NCBI GenBank assembly: GCA_963580455.1
Contig: OY756966.1
Span: 18,913,001 to 18,977,000 of the forward strand
Length of the DNA: 64,000 nucleotides
Direction of reading: 5' to 3'
DNA from: Euonymus europaeus
Lineage: Eukaryota; Streptophyta; Magnoliopsida; Celastrales; Celastraceae
This document shows positions 11,870 through 23,706 of the stretch, in pieces (the first letter of the stretch is position 1; the number at the start of each line of letters is the position of its first letter). A model generated the notes under the pieces. That model worked only from the letters and a program-made list of their open reading frames with translations, was not told the DNA's origin and made no database searches. The position numbers were made by a program, and so were the translations under genes.

Positions 11870-11885
11870 AAAAACAGTTGTCAAT
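11870..11885. repeat. Target-site duplication, right of LINE
   Basis: Exact copy of the 16-bp sequence at 5844-5859. Its leading A bases merge with the LINE's A tail (11866-11869), so the boundary is uncertain by a few bases. Confidence 0.9.
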
Positions 11886-12139
11886 TTAATTTTTCTTACC
11901 TCATTAAATGATTAAGAAAATCAAGTGTGATATATTTACAAAATATATACATCGAGTACGATAATTAGACAGAATATAAAAACTATATTGAGAGTCTAAT
12001 ATTGAGGTTCATGAGACTCTTCCATCCAATGATCAAATATCCATGAAACACTCTCACCTCAAGAATTTTCTATGATGGTGCATCCAATGCATTACCCAAA
12101 TTAATTCCCTCATCGGTTAAGACTTTCGATATAATTTTT

Positions 12140-12430
12140 ATACACAACTAAAATGTACAATGTAAATGTTAAAAAAATAATAAAAATAATAAAAATGAAA
12201 AATAAAATAAAAAGAGAAGTAAGATGAAAATAAGATAAAAATAAAATTGAAATAAAATAAGGGGTAAAAATAAAATAAAACGAAATTAAAATGAAATAAT
12301 AAAATGAAAGTAAGAACAAGATACAATAATAAAAACAAAAATATATAAAAACAAAGACAAAAATAAAAATAAAAATAAAAATAAAACAGAAATAGAAATA
12401 GAAACAAAGATAGAAATTAATTGAAATTAA
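12140..12430. repeat. A-rich low-complexity tract inside the LTR
   Basis: Irregular AAAAT/AAAAATG repeats dominate this stretch. The Phe/Tyr/Leu-rich minus-strand frames across it (12110-12407) are compositional artefacts. Confidence 0.8.
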
Positions 12431-13855
12431 AATGTTGGGAACCGAGTTTTCGCGTGGACTATACGATATTGAATTATGGCAAATCCCAATTCAAATATAT
12501 TAACACTTCAAATGATACAATTTACACATAATTACATAGTATGGAGAAACACATCTTAAATAAAAACACATCATCAACATATAGTAAAAAAAAAATAAGC
12601 ACACATAAGAGGGACTCGGTTCCCATTTTTATTTAGGCAATTTATCATTTCAACCATACTATTAAATTAGTATAATTAAAAAATATGATTTATTACAGAA
12701 AGAAGGTTATCATATCGAAGGCTCCGCGCTTCATTAAATCTTTTTCCATCCAATGGTAGAGATTCCATCATTTTCCTCAAGAATCCGATCGAAAACATCC
12801 AATGCTATCCGATCAGTTTCGTCGTCGGATCATTTTTCAATTCTCACAAACATGACATACAAGATAACATACCAATGTGAATACATAACCATGCAACGTA
12901 CAAATTTCAAATGATATGTGAAGTATGGCATAACATCATATCTGACACTTGACATTACTCCAATTTATTATCTCTAATATCAAATGATAAGCTGAAGAAA
13001 AATATAAATATGAATTTATTTTAAGACCTAAAAACAAATGTTCACTAGTATTCGGTTAAATTATGGCTTGCAAAAGAAAACCAAGGCCAAACACAGGAGA
13101 TTATATAAAAGCACTCCAACCCATTTATAGCTAGAACATATCAAGTTAAAGCCAAGTTAGATCGTTCCAGTATTCCCTCATTTATCTGTATAATGGGAAA
13201 CCAAACCGTAATACATGCATCAAGACAAAGGCATATAAAACCTGAAACAATTTCTTTCAGCTACTCAGAGATACATCACTGTACAATCATCATGAATCCA
13301 AATGAACTCCTGATAGCATTAACATGGTATAGATGACATGGACCTCCACACAAACATGCAATTCCAGAAACTCCTTTCCCAAAAACCAAAAAAACCAGAC
13401 CCCAAGTTCTTCCCTTTGGAAACTTCGCACGAAAAAATTCCCAAAAACCAGAAATCCCTTCCCTCAATCTCCTCTCTTTTGCCCTTTTCAACCTTCCTCC
13501 CTTCCGAAGCCGAAATCAACAAACAGATGAAAGAACCCAGAAATCCGTTTTCGAAAAATTGTATTTCCAGACGATTGAAAACAATGAAAAGAAAGAAAAT
13601 CCCCCCAAATCCCAAAAACCAGAAGAGATTCTCGAAAAATCAGAAAAAGCTTCCAGCTCCTCTCAAAAACTCGAAATCAAAAAGAAAAAAAGAAACAACC
13701 CAGACAACCTGTCTCCAGAAGATTCAAGACAAAAACCAATCGAAACCCCTATCTGAAACCCTATCTCCAGAAAAACTGAATTAATTAAAAAAAGAGCAAC
13801 CTCCAAAACTCAGAAAAGCTTCCAACTCCCTCCCATAAACTCGATCTCACCGTCT

Positions 13856-13864
13856 CCTTTTATA
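13856..13864 (-). promoter_or_regulatory. TATA box of the minus-sense LTR
   Basis: TATAAAAGG on the minus strand, about 645 bp from the LTR start at 14509. The homologous LTR at 61808 has the same TATAAAAGG about 615 bp from its start, supporting it as the LTR promoter. Confidence 0.6.
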
Positions 13865-14819
13865 CCCCCAACACCGAATCAACAACATGGGGCTCCCATT
13901 GTCAACAAGAATCCCCTTTGGTTTGATTTTTGGTACCCTCTCCTCCTCTTTCAAACTCAGGCGCGCCTCTCCTTCCTCTTCCCGTTTTCTTCTGGTCACC
14001 TGGTCGGCGCTCTCTCGCTCTCTCCTCCGTTTTCTCTTCACCTCTTTCTCTCTTCCCTCCTTCTAGAATTCGAGCTAACCAACGTGGGCCGGGCTTCTAA
14101 CATATAGGTTAACTAAAGCACTAAGAGTTTGGGCAGGGCCAGGCTTGAACTTATTAAAGCTTTGGGCTTAAGTTCGGGTGATGGGCTGACTGTAGAGATG
14201 TTACAAACGGGCTTACTTTATTGGATCAGTTCTTTGGGGCTTGTGACTTATTGGGCTAAGCTTAAATTGAAATGGTCTTTTAGTTTTAGTTGGATCGGGT
14301 CTCACCATTTCTTTGGGCTCAAATGACTCACTTATTGGACATCAAAAAAATAAAAATAAAAAACAAATGAGTTGTGTTTGGACTTTTTTATTCACTTGGG
14401 CTAAGGTTTTAAATAAGCTCATCTTGGGCTCGTAAATGATGTAAATTGTGAATTTTTAAGTTTGAAATTTTGTGGGTTTTTAGACTTTGACAAAAATTGG
14501 GATACAACACTACTAACATGACTAACTTGAATGAGATGCAGTGAAAGTTTCTTGAAATGAAGAAAGCAAAGATATTTGAGAAATACTCTAAGGAATAACT
14601 TGTATGTACTGAAACTTATTTATATCATAAATCTTTGCCATTGCATTCGAGTGAACTAGAACTTATTTATATCATTGGCTTTGACTCTATTGGAATTTGT
14701 GTCTATTGGAACTATTATTTTATTGATGCCTATAGGCATTTTATCATTCTTAGTTGACATCTCCATGCCTTGCCCATAAATGCTCAACTAAGTCTTCTTG
14801 AAGACAACAATGTATGTTT

Positions 14820-15930
14820 TTATTTTTCAGTTTCTCATATCAAGTGAGGAACTTCTTGTAGTAAAAGTGTTCATATCCACAAGTGACTTGTGGAACAGAA
14901 AGTTCTTCATACAAATAATAGTACCTTTCTCAAGAGACTTGTATAGCTCACGTTCATCTTCTACTATCATATTATGCACTATACCACATGCCTTCATGAT
15001 ATTCTTCATTGTTCCTAACTTGAAAAATCGACATGGTTGTGCAATGATATGGAACCTTGATTGGAGAACCTCGAAGGCACATTCGACATCTTTTCTTACG
15101 GACTCCTGAGCCTTAGCATAGTTTTTTGTCTTCTGAGTTCCAGAAGTTTGGATTGTCTTGATAATAGTTGACCATTTTGGATAGATACCATAAGCAAGAT
15201 AATATCTTGTGTCTTATTGATGATCATTGATGATGAAGTTGATTGAAGGAGCATGACCATTGATTACATCTGGAAACACAAGAGAACATTCAATAACATT
15301 GATGTCATTGAAGGAGCCTAGAAGACCAAAAAAATTATGCCATATCCATAAAACACTTGTGGCTACTGCGTCTAGTATCATAATAGCATCACCACAATGG
15401 CCCGAGTAGTGACCTTTTCAACCGCTTAGAATTTTTTTCCATAACCAGTTCATACAATCAATACTCCCAAGCATTCATGGGAATCCACACTCTTCATGTA
15501 GATAGAGTAACCTTTCAACGTTGTTCGGAGTAGGTGACCTCAAATATTCGTCATCGAAATCAATAATCGCAGTTTCAACAAATCTTTTCAAAACCTCATT
15601 TGCTGTGCTCTTTGCTAGCCAAAGATATTCGTCAACCATGTCTCTAAAAACTCCATAGCACAACATTCTCAGTGCAGCATTTCGACTTTGCAAAAAGTAG
15701 TCACATAAACCAGGACGTCATCATGAATGTGAAGAAATAATTTGCGATTCATTCGAAATTGTCTTTCAAATAACCCGTGAGAAAATGTCGTGGTTGAGGA
15801 AAAATAATTCCACACCAAGTTTTCATGACCGGTCTCACGATCACGATCGATATGGACACCAATAGGAATAGAACCTCAACGTGTCTTCCTCAACGGAGTT
15901 AAGAAGAAGTTGTTGAGATCTTTTTCAAAA
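14820..15930 (-). pseudogene. PIF/Harbinger-type transposase, heavily decayed
   Basis: This is a DDE transposase of the plant PIF/Harbinger type (the 'plant transposon protein' family), which would cut and move its element. Reading leftwards, the N-terminal part near 15860-15700 matches the usual DRDRE..H..L...YF and FRRRFRM..LF patterns. An open piece at 15475-15693 holds AALRMLCYGV, VDEYLWLAKSTA and DDEYLRSP, all typical of the family, and ends in a GFP-like motif. The C-terminal piece at 14827-15009 holds MKACGIVHNMIVEDERE, the usual end of the catalytic domain. Many stops and frame changes separate these pieces, so it is inactive. A possible terminus, GAGCATTCTCAATAG read on the minus strand, lies at 16298-16316 beside a TTA/TAA. 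No matching left terminus was found; it may have been lost beside the LTR. Confidence 0.75.
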
Positions 15931-16319
15931 AAATTGAAACATTTTGATATTGAGATGAATACAAAGAAGAATAATTCAAGATTTGAAGTCGGATGAATTT
16001 TATGGAACAAAACTATCTCTTATATAGATTTTTAAAATATAGCTATTGTACTTTTTCAAAAATATTACCATTATGTCATCTGTAATTCAAAATTTAAATT
16101 CCGCAATTCAAAATTTAAAATTCAAAAATATGACCGTTGTACTATTGAAAATGTTATCGTTACACATTTGAAATTTAAATGTCAAATTTCAAAATTTAGA
16201 GAACCAATATAGGGACACTGTTGTGTGCATATTGCAGAAATTGACTCCTTATCCTGAAAATGGTCTTGTACATTGTTAGCATAGGGATAGGGATGGGGAA
16301 ACTATTGAGAATGCTCTTA
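15931..16319. other. AT-rich spacer with possible transposon end
   Basis: No gene. AT-rich sequence with repeated TTCAAAATTTAAAT-like strings (16080-16200). A possible PIF/Harbinger terminus lies at 16298-16316. Confidence 0.4.
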
Positions 16320-17590
16320 AGAGATTATTTGTCTTTTCTCCCAGTAGACAAATTCAACCTTTTCTTTCTCAACATTACCACTGATCTTTTCTACCTCTCT
16401 AAGCTTCTGACTAGCCATCAACTTTAGGGACTTATTTATGACTTACCCACTCCTCATGGTAGTGATGGCTTGCACTTTCCAATGCAACCCATCATTTGAG
16501 GTTTGATATTGGTCAACTTACTTGGATGGGTTGTGAAGGGTTGAGAAGGGAATTTCCCTTTCTCAGTTGAGGTTAAAGCTTAGGTAATCTTAGCCAATTG
16601 AGTCTTTATATCCTTCATGGTCATACTGATTTGTTATTGCCACTTTGATAATTTTTATTCTCGCTCATTTGGGCATTTACGAACATGTGAAAAGTATCCT
16701 TAATATGTCTTTTTAGTGGTGGGATGTATGGTTGGTAGAGGTACACTTTCAGAAGGAGGTTGTACTTCTTGTGATGGATATTGCGGAATTGTGGGAATTT
16801 AAAATTCTCGTCATCCCTCCGTTCAAAATTTTGTTTGTGGTTTCCAATCGAAATTACTCCAAGAGGTTGTTTCCTTGATTGTTACTTGGGAAAATTTGTT
16901 TACATGCATTCCTTGTCTAAAGAGTACTTCCTTACAAGCCAAAAAGGATTGAAAATCATCTATCATATGATCCCTAGAATCACATAAAGTGCAATTTGAT
17001 TCCTTTTTACTACCACATTCTTGGGCGTCTTAGACTTAAAGGTCTTTAATTTTCTATACATTTGCATTAGTTGGGATTTGAGATCCTCTGTTTCACTCAT
17101 TATAGACTTTCCTCTAAGTGATGGAGAAGTCTGCCATGATTTGGATGCCTTTGTCAACTCTAGAGTCTATAATTGCTTAGTTACAAATTAGTTTTGAGAT
17201 CATTCTAGTCACTCAACACAAACTTGCCACTAGGTGAAGGAATGAGATCATGTCTAGATAACGGAGGGGGTTTCCACGATATGGACTTCTCCGCTAAATT
17301 GTCAAAGAATATAAAAGCCTCTTCAGCATCTTTATCATATAAATCACCTTGAACCATAGCAGACACTAGACACTTCAAAAAAGATGTCAAAGAACCATGA
17401 AAGAAATTCAACAATTGTTATATATCAAAATCATGGTGAGGGCACATAAAAAGTAGGTTTCTTAAACCTTTATGATGCTTGAAAAAAAGTTTCATGATCT
17501 TTACAAAAAAAGAACTACTATCAACTAGTAGAGTCACCTTGCTCTTTTCTACCCATGCTATGAGAATCGTTGTGGATAGTTTATTCTCGA
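16320..17590 (-). pseudogene. Ty3/gypsy gag fragment, decayed
   Basis: Minus-strand remains of a retrotransposon gag protein, the structural protein of the retrotransposon particle. The clearest piece (17205-17414) reads LLNFFHGSLTSF, then a GDLYDKDAEEAF run and LAEKSISW. With the CPHHDFD just upstream (about 17425-17440), this is the usual pattern of plant gypsy gag (CPHHGF, then ...YF..GL, then EEA..F...LA). Downstream, near 16970-17000, a degraded zinc knuckle with spacing CTLC....H is visible. Stops interrupt every part and there is no linked protease or RT. The right edge is cut by the LTR at 17591, which appears to have inserted into it. Confidence 0.65.
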
Positions 17591-18002
17591 TGAAAAATCT
17601 CACACTGATGTTATGATTTCTTGGGTTGTATGCACACGACTAAGGACTTAAATGAATAAAAAGTAAATCACACAAAGAAAGTACGTGGTTTGGCAAGAAT
17701 ACCTACATTCACAGATAAAGTCTGGTTTTTTATTATCCTTCAATGGTTAAAATTGGTGTTATTTATAGTACAATCAAATAACAGTTCTATTGCTTCCTCT
17801 TCTTGAATCATGAGTGCAATCCGTCATTCGAATTTTGAAAGGGAGTTGAGGAGATCATGATCATAACCAAAAGCGGGATGAGGTTACGCGAGTTACGTAC
17901 CATACTCCCACTACATCTTGTGCCATATCTAGCCTCAAGGTCTCCACCACCTCTCTGTAGCCACGTGACATCTTGACTTGATGCATGCTTTTATGGTCCG
18001 CA
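17591..18002 (-). mobile_element. LTR copy A (3' LTR of decayed Tat-like element)
   Basis: This is about 412 bp and is homologous along its length to LTR copies B (23707-24108) and C (26601-27011). It is bounded by TG at 17591 and CA at 18002. On the minus strand it is preceded by a polypurine tract at 18003-18019, the position expected for a 3' LTR of a minus-sense element. Confidence 0.75.
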
Positions 18003-18019
18003 ATTTCCCCAGCCTTTTT
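18003..18019 (-). promoter_or_regulatory. Polypurine tract of decayed Tat-like element
   Basis: On the minus strand AAAAAGGCTGGGGAAAT ends exactly at LTR A. The intact Tat element has a comparable tract ending TGGGGACAAT at its 3' LTR (32145-32162). This tract primes second-strand DNA synthesis. Confidence 0.65.
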
Positions 18020-18105
18020 CTCTTTTTTAGAAAATAAAGAAATTAGGCTAAATTGATTGCCTTTTCCTTTATAGTCTTTGACTTCTAATTGAACTAGTAT
18101 TCTTT

Positions 18106-18143
18106 ACCGTGTATATATATATATATATATATATATACACGGT
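18106..18143. repeat. 38-bp perfect palindrome with (TA)n core
   Basis: ACCGTGTATATA... reads the same on both strands over 38 bp, with ACCGTG/CACGGT ends flanking an alternating TA core. The non-TA ends being palindromic too makes it more than a plain microsatellite. It lies in the opposite-strand gene region of the decayed Tat element. Confidence 0.85.
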
Positions 18144-18778
18144 GAACCTTTTCTTCAACTCTTCTTTCGGCACAACATTGAAGCTTCTTTTTCACCAAAA
18201 ATTCAGATACGCCATCTCTCCATTCCAGCATGTAATTCGAATTTATTTGTCCATACTAAGTTGAATCTTTCAAGTTTATGTCAGAACACTTACAAAATAT
18301 TAGGTGTAGTGATGAAGTTGAATTGTGTGTTGGATATGGAACTGACTCTCGTCGTCATCTTCAAATGCTATGCCCTTTCAAAAGCTCTAACTACTGATGG
18401 TGGGTGAAGCGAAGAAAATGCATCAGAGTGGAATGCTAGTTCATTATCTGACGATAACAACAGATGTTAGCTTTTCCATACCATATTCCTTTTCTTGAAA
18501 ATTGATTGGCTTTATGTTTTTCTTTCCTTCAACTTTGCCATGGGTTTTGTAGGTTCTCTACGTGGGGGCATGTCCTCCGATGAAGGTCGCGACATCACTA
18601 TGGTTCCCAATATTCGTAGACGCAAGTTTGACTCTTTACTGAATCTTTGGGTCTTACGCTACCACTGGTGCATCGCCTGAGGTTAAATCTTCATTAGCCT
18701 TTTATAGCGTCCTTCCCAATTTACCAGGTGCATCACCGCCAACTCCTTTTGGGAATCGCAAGACCGCGTGTAACGCCC
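18144..18778 (+). other. Decayed 5' part of opposite-strand frame region, no intact gene
   Basis: In the intact Tat element the same relative place (inside the 3' LTR) holds exon 1 of an opposite-strand gene. Here only short frames remain (for example 18495-18680) and I cannot match them to that exon with confidence. Confidence 0.4.
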
Positions 18779-20197
18779 CGTCCCACGAAACCCTAATTTC
18801 CTGGCTCGTAGTCCAGAACGTTACCTATATTATAGTATAAACTCATCCTATATTTAATACATATCCACTTCAATAAACAATTCAACCAAATTAATTAAAA
18901 TAACCTAATTTGAAATAAAAGCGTCATCTTATATATTTTAAATAAGCAGTGACATCCAATTAATATCCTCTAAGTATACTACTGTGAATCTTGTACTTTT
19001 CATCCTTGTTCTCGAGTCTACACTTATTACCATACATCAAAGCTATTAACTGTAAGTGCATAAATAAATTTAATACTTAATTAATCAATCTTCCATGAAA
19101 ACTAGCTTCTATCACATAAGCATCTTCTTTATGGATCTATGGTGACACCATCAAGTTGTAAGTTAGCATAATCATTTGAGAGATCACCTACATCACGGAA
19201 CATAGTGAGCCAATGCCTAGTAAGTAATATATATATGCATGAATGCACATGATCATATCTTTAGGGAGCAGCTAGCCATTTAAATCATTTTCCAGTACTT
19301 GGGCTCTAACCTAGATACATTGCTACGGAGCAAACGGTCGGGATTTTTCTCTAATTAAGTGTTCTACCAAGGAACACTTTCTAGTCAATAAAACATTTTC
19401 CTTATTCAATCAACATAACCTCAACCTATACCCCCTCTGAAGCAGTAGTATCTATGTAGTGTATGGCATGATATGTCGTGCATCAGCTACCAGGTCAGAT
19501 CGATCTGGTGCTTCATCTCCTCCACCCTTATGGGTCTGAAAGACCCGTGGGTGACAATTGTGGTTCACTGGCGCCATGATGGTACGGTTCGGAAGAGCTT
19601 GGCATAGGGGTGATTCCTCGATGTCTGTTACCTGAGAACTTGTCAGAAGAGAGCAGATTGTGCAGGAGTAAGAGGCGGCGGCACTAAACTCTCCCCACAC
19701 CGTTCCTCCCTAACCACTATTCTGTTGAATCCGAAAATGGTATAAAAGACCCCCCTTGCCGAGTTGCGCTTTCTGACACGGATCTTGCTACCTGTCTTTG
19801 TCGAAATCGAAATCAATCCTTCCGTCGCCACCTTGGTCATGCATGGGCAGGTCCTTCTTCCATTAGGGTTTCCTCGGGTTCCATTCTTCTTATATTTTAA
19901 TATTCTCTTACATTTTTGACTCATTTTCCCCTAGATATCATACTTATTCCGAAATAGTCCTTATACTATTTACTAAACTGCTAATACTTCTATTTATTCA
20001 ATTTTACTTCTAAAAATTTCATAGTAATTTCATTTTAATTCTTAGTCTGAAAATCTTTGTTCTCATAATAATAATAATAATTTATTTATTTTTATATAAA
20101 TCATCAAACATATCTCAATCCAATTTAAGCCCTATGTGACATCACCTATCATAGCACATCTACCCCAATAGGTTATCCCAAGATTCGAGGTGTTACA
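18779..20197. mobile_element. Solo LTR, 1.4 kb (TGTAAC...GTTACA type)
   Basis: The element begins TGTAACGCCCCG at 18779 and ends GGTGTTACA at 20197, with inverted ends TGTAACGCC/GGTGTTACA. The flanking 5-mers are CCGCG (18774-18778) and CCACG (20198-20202), a 5-bp target duplication with one change. There is no internal coding region, primer site or second LTR, so it is best read as a solo LTR left by recombination. The minus-strand frames at 19452-19924 are not recognised as any protein. TGTAACACCCC-type ends are common among plant gypsy LTRs, but the family is not determined. Confidence 0.7.
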
Positions 20198-20202
20198 CCA
20201 CG

Positions 20203-21050
20203 GGCCTCCCTCCCTCCTCCGAGTCATCTCCTCCACCTGCTAGACCTATGGTAGTGGCCATCAAAGACCCCATCCATATCGCCTCCTAGCTACAATCCTC
20301 TATCATGCTAGAAGATAGGGATTGGTTCTAGAAGATTCCAGCTGAATTCATAAAAGACGTGGCACATTTAAGGTCATTTGCAGTATGTTTTCTTGACTTC
20401 ACGTTGTGCTCTACTTGTATTGCTTTCTCTAACTATTTTTATTTTATTTTCTTAGGGCGTTTAACACTGTTTGCAGCTCCTTGATGAGCATGGTGCCGAG
20501 ATTTTTGGCTTGGAGCAAAAACTTAGAGACTCTAACTCCCTCTTTGTTGATATGAAAAGGCAAGCCAAAAATGACAAAAAGGAATTGGTAGAGGCCAAGG
20601 AGGAGTTGTGTATGGAGGTTGAGAGAGCCAATGATGTGGAGTAAAATAAGGCAGAATCGCTCAAACCAGACAATAGTTGTAGGAAACTCTTCACTCACTA
20701 TATGAGGTCGAGGTTAAAGCCAAGAAGAACATAGAAACAACAACGAAATTCTGTGAGCAGTAATATTATGATCTTTATTCAAGAAAGTTGGAATTAGATG
20801 TCAACTACTTCTTTGGACTTGGGTGGGGTAACACGCTTTTGTTATATGGAAAGTCTATGTCTTCTTTTAGGTGATCCTCTAGTGCTGATGTCCCTTGGCC
20901 TTATTTCGACGTTCCTGTTCCAAACCTCAAGAATTTATTTGCCAAGGGAGGATCATGTACTGGTCATAGAGACAATGGTGGTGGCCCTTATGAGGCCACT
21001 AGAAATTTGCTTATATTAAGCATTTTCTTTTATTAGTATTCGTAGTTAGC
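20203..21050 (+). pseudogene. Relic of opposite-strand (antisense) Tat frame
   Basis: On the plus strand, opposite to this element's gag, the sequence resumes after the solo LTR with a proline/serine-rich stretch. A possible intron then runs from about 20380 to an acceptor at TTTGCAG (20475). After it comes a charged, coiled-coil-like run (LDEHGAEIFGLEQKL, then KKELVEAKEEL), interrupted by a stop at 20642-20644. This resembles exon 3 of the opposite-strand gene in the intact element (33950-34678) in position, strand, splice-like start and charged coiled coil. The frame is broken by several stops and the rest is degraded. The assignment rests on layout and composition rather than on strong sequence identity. 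Confidence 0.45.
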
Positions 21051-21292
21051 TTATTTAGATTTGTCAATCAGCCTCTTCAGTTTTTAGCGAGACTGGTCTC
21101 TTTAACTATGTCTTTTTTATATATACAACTTAATCTCTTTGATTAATTTTCATTTGGTCGCTTTGACCTCAACTACAAATCAATTTTATCACAAAAGAAG
21201 AAGCAAAATATCATCGAGGAATGACAAGTTTTTATTCGTTTATTGATATGGAAAATGCCATTTGAGAATACAACAGAGAGCCATTAGGGATA

Positions 21293-23690
21293 CTATACTT
21301 CCCGTATGGCTTTCACTTCCTGGAAGTTCTCCACCTTCTGCACTATAGCCTTCATATTTTGTAGAGCTAACCTCATTGCCTTATGGATGATTGGTTTGTA
21401 ACCCACTTTGACGTTCAACTTATGCGTGGAAATCTTTGAGTCAAGGCTAGGCATCTCGTACGCTGTCCTAGCAAACACTTCTTTGTTCCTTATCAACATC
21501 CCAATTAGAGACTCTCTTTGCAATTGGGTAAGAATCTTCCAGACTAGAAAATATCTCCCTAAATTTCTTGGTGTCACTTCTATCTTCTCTAGCTTCTTTA
21601 CCAACTTTGCACTTGCCCCTTTTCTGAAATCTTCAAGAGCAGGAGCCTCCTCTTCCACCATCATCACTCTTCCTGCTAGATTGGCTTGTCCTATAAATCA
21701 CTCCTTTGAGATAGGCTAGTCCCTTATGACCTCTATCACATCTTTCCTATATAAGAATTTCAGCATATGGTGGAAGGTCAACATTATTGCTTTTATGGCA
21801 TGCAACCAAGTCCTACCTATAATAGTGTTGTAAGAAAAAGGCAAATCTACAACAATAAAATTTAAATTTATTTTCCTTGGCACGATTATAATAGGTATCT
21901 GCATCCTTCCTAGTGACCATACTGGTCAAGGCGATAAGATGCATGGAGACTGGGACCAAATTTGCCTGAGTTTTCCCCAGCTTCTTCAACAGAGGATAGT
22001 ACATTGTGTCAGCAGAACTCGCTTGATCTATCATTATCCTCCTGACATTTGCATTCTCCATTGTCAACGTAATCACCAACTAGTCTAAGTGAGGGAAGGT
22101 TTTCCACAACATCCTCATAATAAAGGTTACCACAGTAGTGTCCCTTGATCTCTTTTCTCCTACCCTCGGCCAAAAATCAAGGCTCATCAACTCTAGTTGA
22201 TGTCGAGTCCTCCTGTATTCTACCCACTGCAGCTCTTCTTGATGTTCTACTTCTAGAGCTAAAGCATTGATGAAGTTACTGATTTGATTTGGAGGGTCAT
22301 CATAATCCTTACCACAGGTCTCCCGATCATCTGTTTTCTTATCTTCTACAATATTTCCCTTATCCAAAATTCTTCGAGATGTCCCTGTCGAACCAAATCT
22401 TCCAAGTGTCACTTGAAAGCCTTACACTGCTCGGTCTTGTGACTCTTGTCTTGATGATAGAAGCATCACTTATGTTGGTTTCGTGTAGAGGGATCACCCA
22501 ACATCTTTTTTGGGTGCCAAAAATACAGTTTCCTTTATTTTACAGAAGGATCTAGAAAATGGAATCTTGGAAAATAGTTTTTACCGCTTCTTGTCGATAT
22601 TGCATGCTCCTCCTAGAGGATGTTTCCCTTGCTGCTTGTCCTTTTCCACCTTCTCAAATTTTTTTGATCTTCTTTTGGAGTGCTGTCATATTTTTTTGTG
22701 GCCGCATAGTCGAACTCTCTCTTCGTTTATGATCTTAGTTTAGTGACTATTGTCTTCTCATCACAGCCTTCTGCGTTAGCGTATGTGTTTGAGTACCTTG
22801 AATCATACTCTCTCAACGACTCTCCTTTTCTCAACCTCAATGCAAACAGTGTGTCCAAGGTTATTGGCTTCCTGCTGTTTGCTATAAAGCTTGACACAAA
22901 TGCTTGTGATAGCTATTTCTAGGAAGAGATGGAATTCTTTTGCAGCAGATGAAACCATTCCATCACAATCTTGCCAAGACTCAAAGAAAACATCTTACAC
23001 ATTAAAGAGTTTTGGCTTTCCCAAAGGGCCATTATGTGCGTGAAAACAGCTACATGGGCTTTGGGGTCAGTCTTTGCATCATAGAGCTCAAAAGTGGGAG
23101 GAATGAGCATATATGGGGGATGTTTTGATATGAGAGATTTCACAAAGGTGGTCGTATCTTGTTTAATGTTTTCTCTGCCTTCTTCTGGGCACTCCACATG
23201 GATTCTCCAATCCTCTTGCCACTGTCCATTCATGGTTGCGTCTCACTGCTGCTGAAGGGACACTTTCACTTAGTCCTTATAGGAGTTCGTGAGCTCCTCC
23301 TAGCACTGAGGGATGAGAAGCTATCCTGTCTCCTAAGAGTCAAGGTGTGCCCTTGCCTCCATTTTGGAGAATGACTTCTTTGACAGAGAGACCTCCCAAT
23401 ACTCTTGGTCTCCTCCTCCAATTGTCAACTCTCTTTTGGCACCTGAATGATGCTAGCCAAACACTTCTTTTTATTCTTCATTGCATATAGCTTCTCTCTT
23501 AACCTCTGTAGCTCTTCCTCTTTCTAGCATATCACCTCAATCTTCTCTTTGTGGAAGACCTTGTTGAAATTTTGATCTCCAACAACCTCCTCCTCTATGG
23601 GTAGCTACACCTCTACCCTTCTAAAATCTTTCGCTTGAACCTTAGCCATGGTAGTAACCTCAAGAAACTTAATGAACTTTCTCCCGTAGA
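21293..23690 (-). pseudogene. Decayed Tat-like gag-protease with start of RT
   Basis: Minus-strand remains of a Ty3/gypsy polyprotein. Gag (22919-23233) reads FELYDAKTDPKAHVAVF, then LMCKMFSLSL and MEWFHLLQKNSISS, typical of Tat gag. Protease (21813-22079) carries MIDQASSADTMYYPLLKKLG, where the family has a D-x-G-S-S active site; the Gly is Ala here. 21716-21904 supplies the end of the protease (TIIGRTWLHAIKAI). 21293-21667 supplies the segment before the RT fingers (EVFARTAYEMPSLD, KLNV). The homology stops at 21293, and the RT core, RNase H and integrase are absent before the opposite-strand relic begins. Stops and frame changes are frequent. The gag ATG region (about 23650) lies close to the primer site, as in the intact element. 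Confidence 0.75.
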
Positions 23691-23706
23691 CGACGCCAAT
23701 TTTCGA

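Larger units (their letters stand above)
5677..14509 (-). mobile_element. LTR of an Ogre/Tat-like element, interrupted by a LINE
   Basis: Read on the minus strand this LTR starts TGTTGTATCCC at 14509 and ends GGTTGTGACA at 5677, next to a primer-binding site. Subtracting the LINE and one target duplication leaves about 2.8 kb. A homologous LTR in the opposite orientation starts at 61808. Blocks such as 13279-13345 are nearly identical to 63118-63182. Both LTRs carry TATAAAAGG at a similar distance from the LTR start (13856-13864 minus, 62422-62430 plus). Plus-strand 12140-12430 is an A-rich (AAAAT)n-like tract. Frames at 13276-13784 are not supported as genes. Confidence 0.65.

Noticed and set aside
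12110..12407. Minus-strand frames very rich in Phe, Tyr and Leu
   Set aside because: They translate an A-rich simple repeat inside an LTR.
13276..13784. Overlapping frames on both strands in the LTR
   Set aside because: Similar short frames occur in the homologous LTR at 62467-63045, but without shared start or conserved product; likely transcribed non-coding LTR sequence.
16298..16316. Complete PIF/Harbinger element with both ends
   Set aside because: Only one plausible terminus was found; the left end could not be located.
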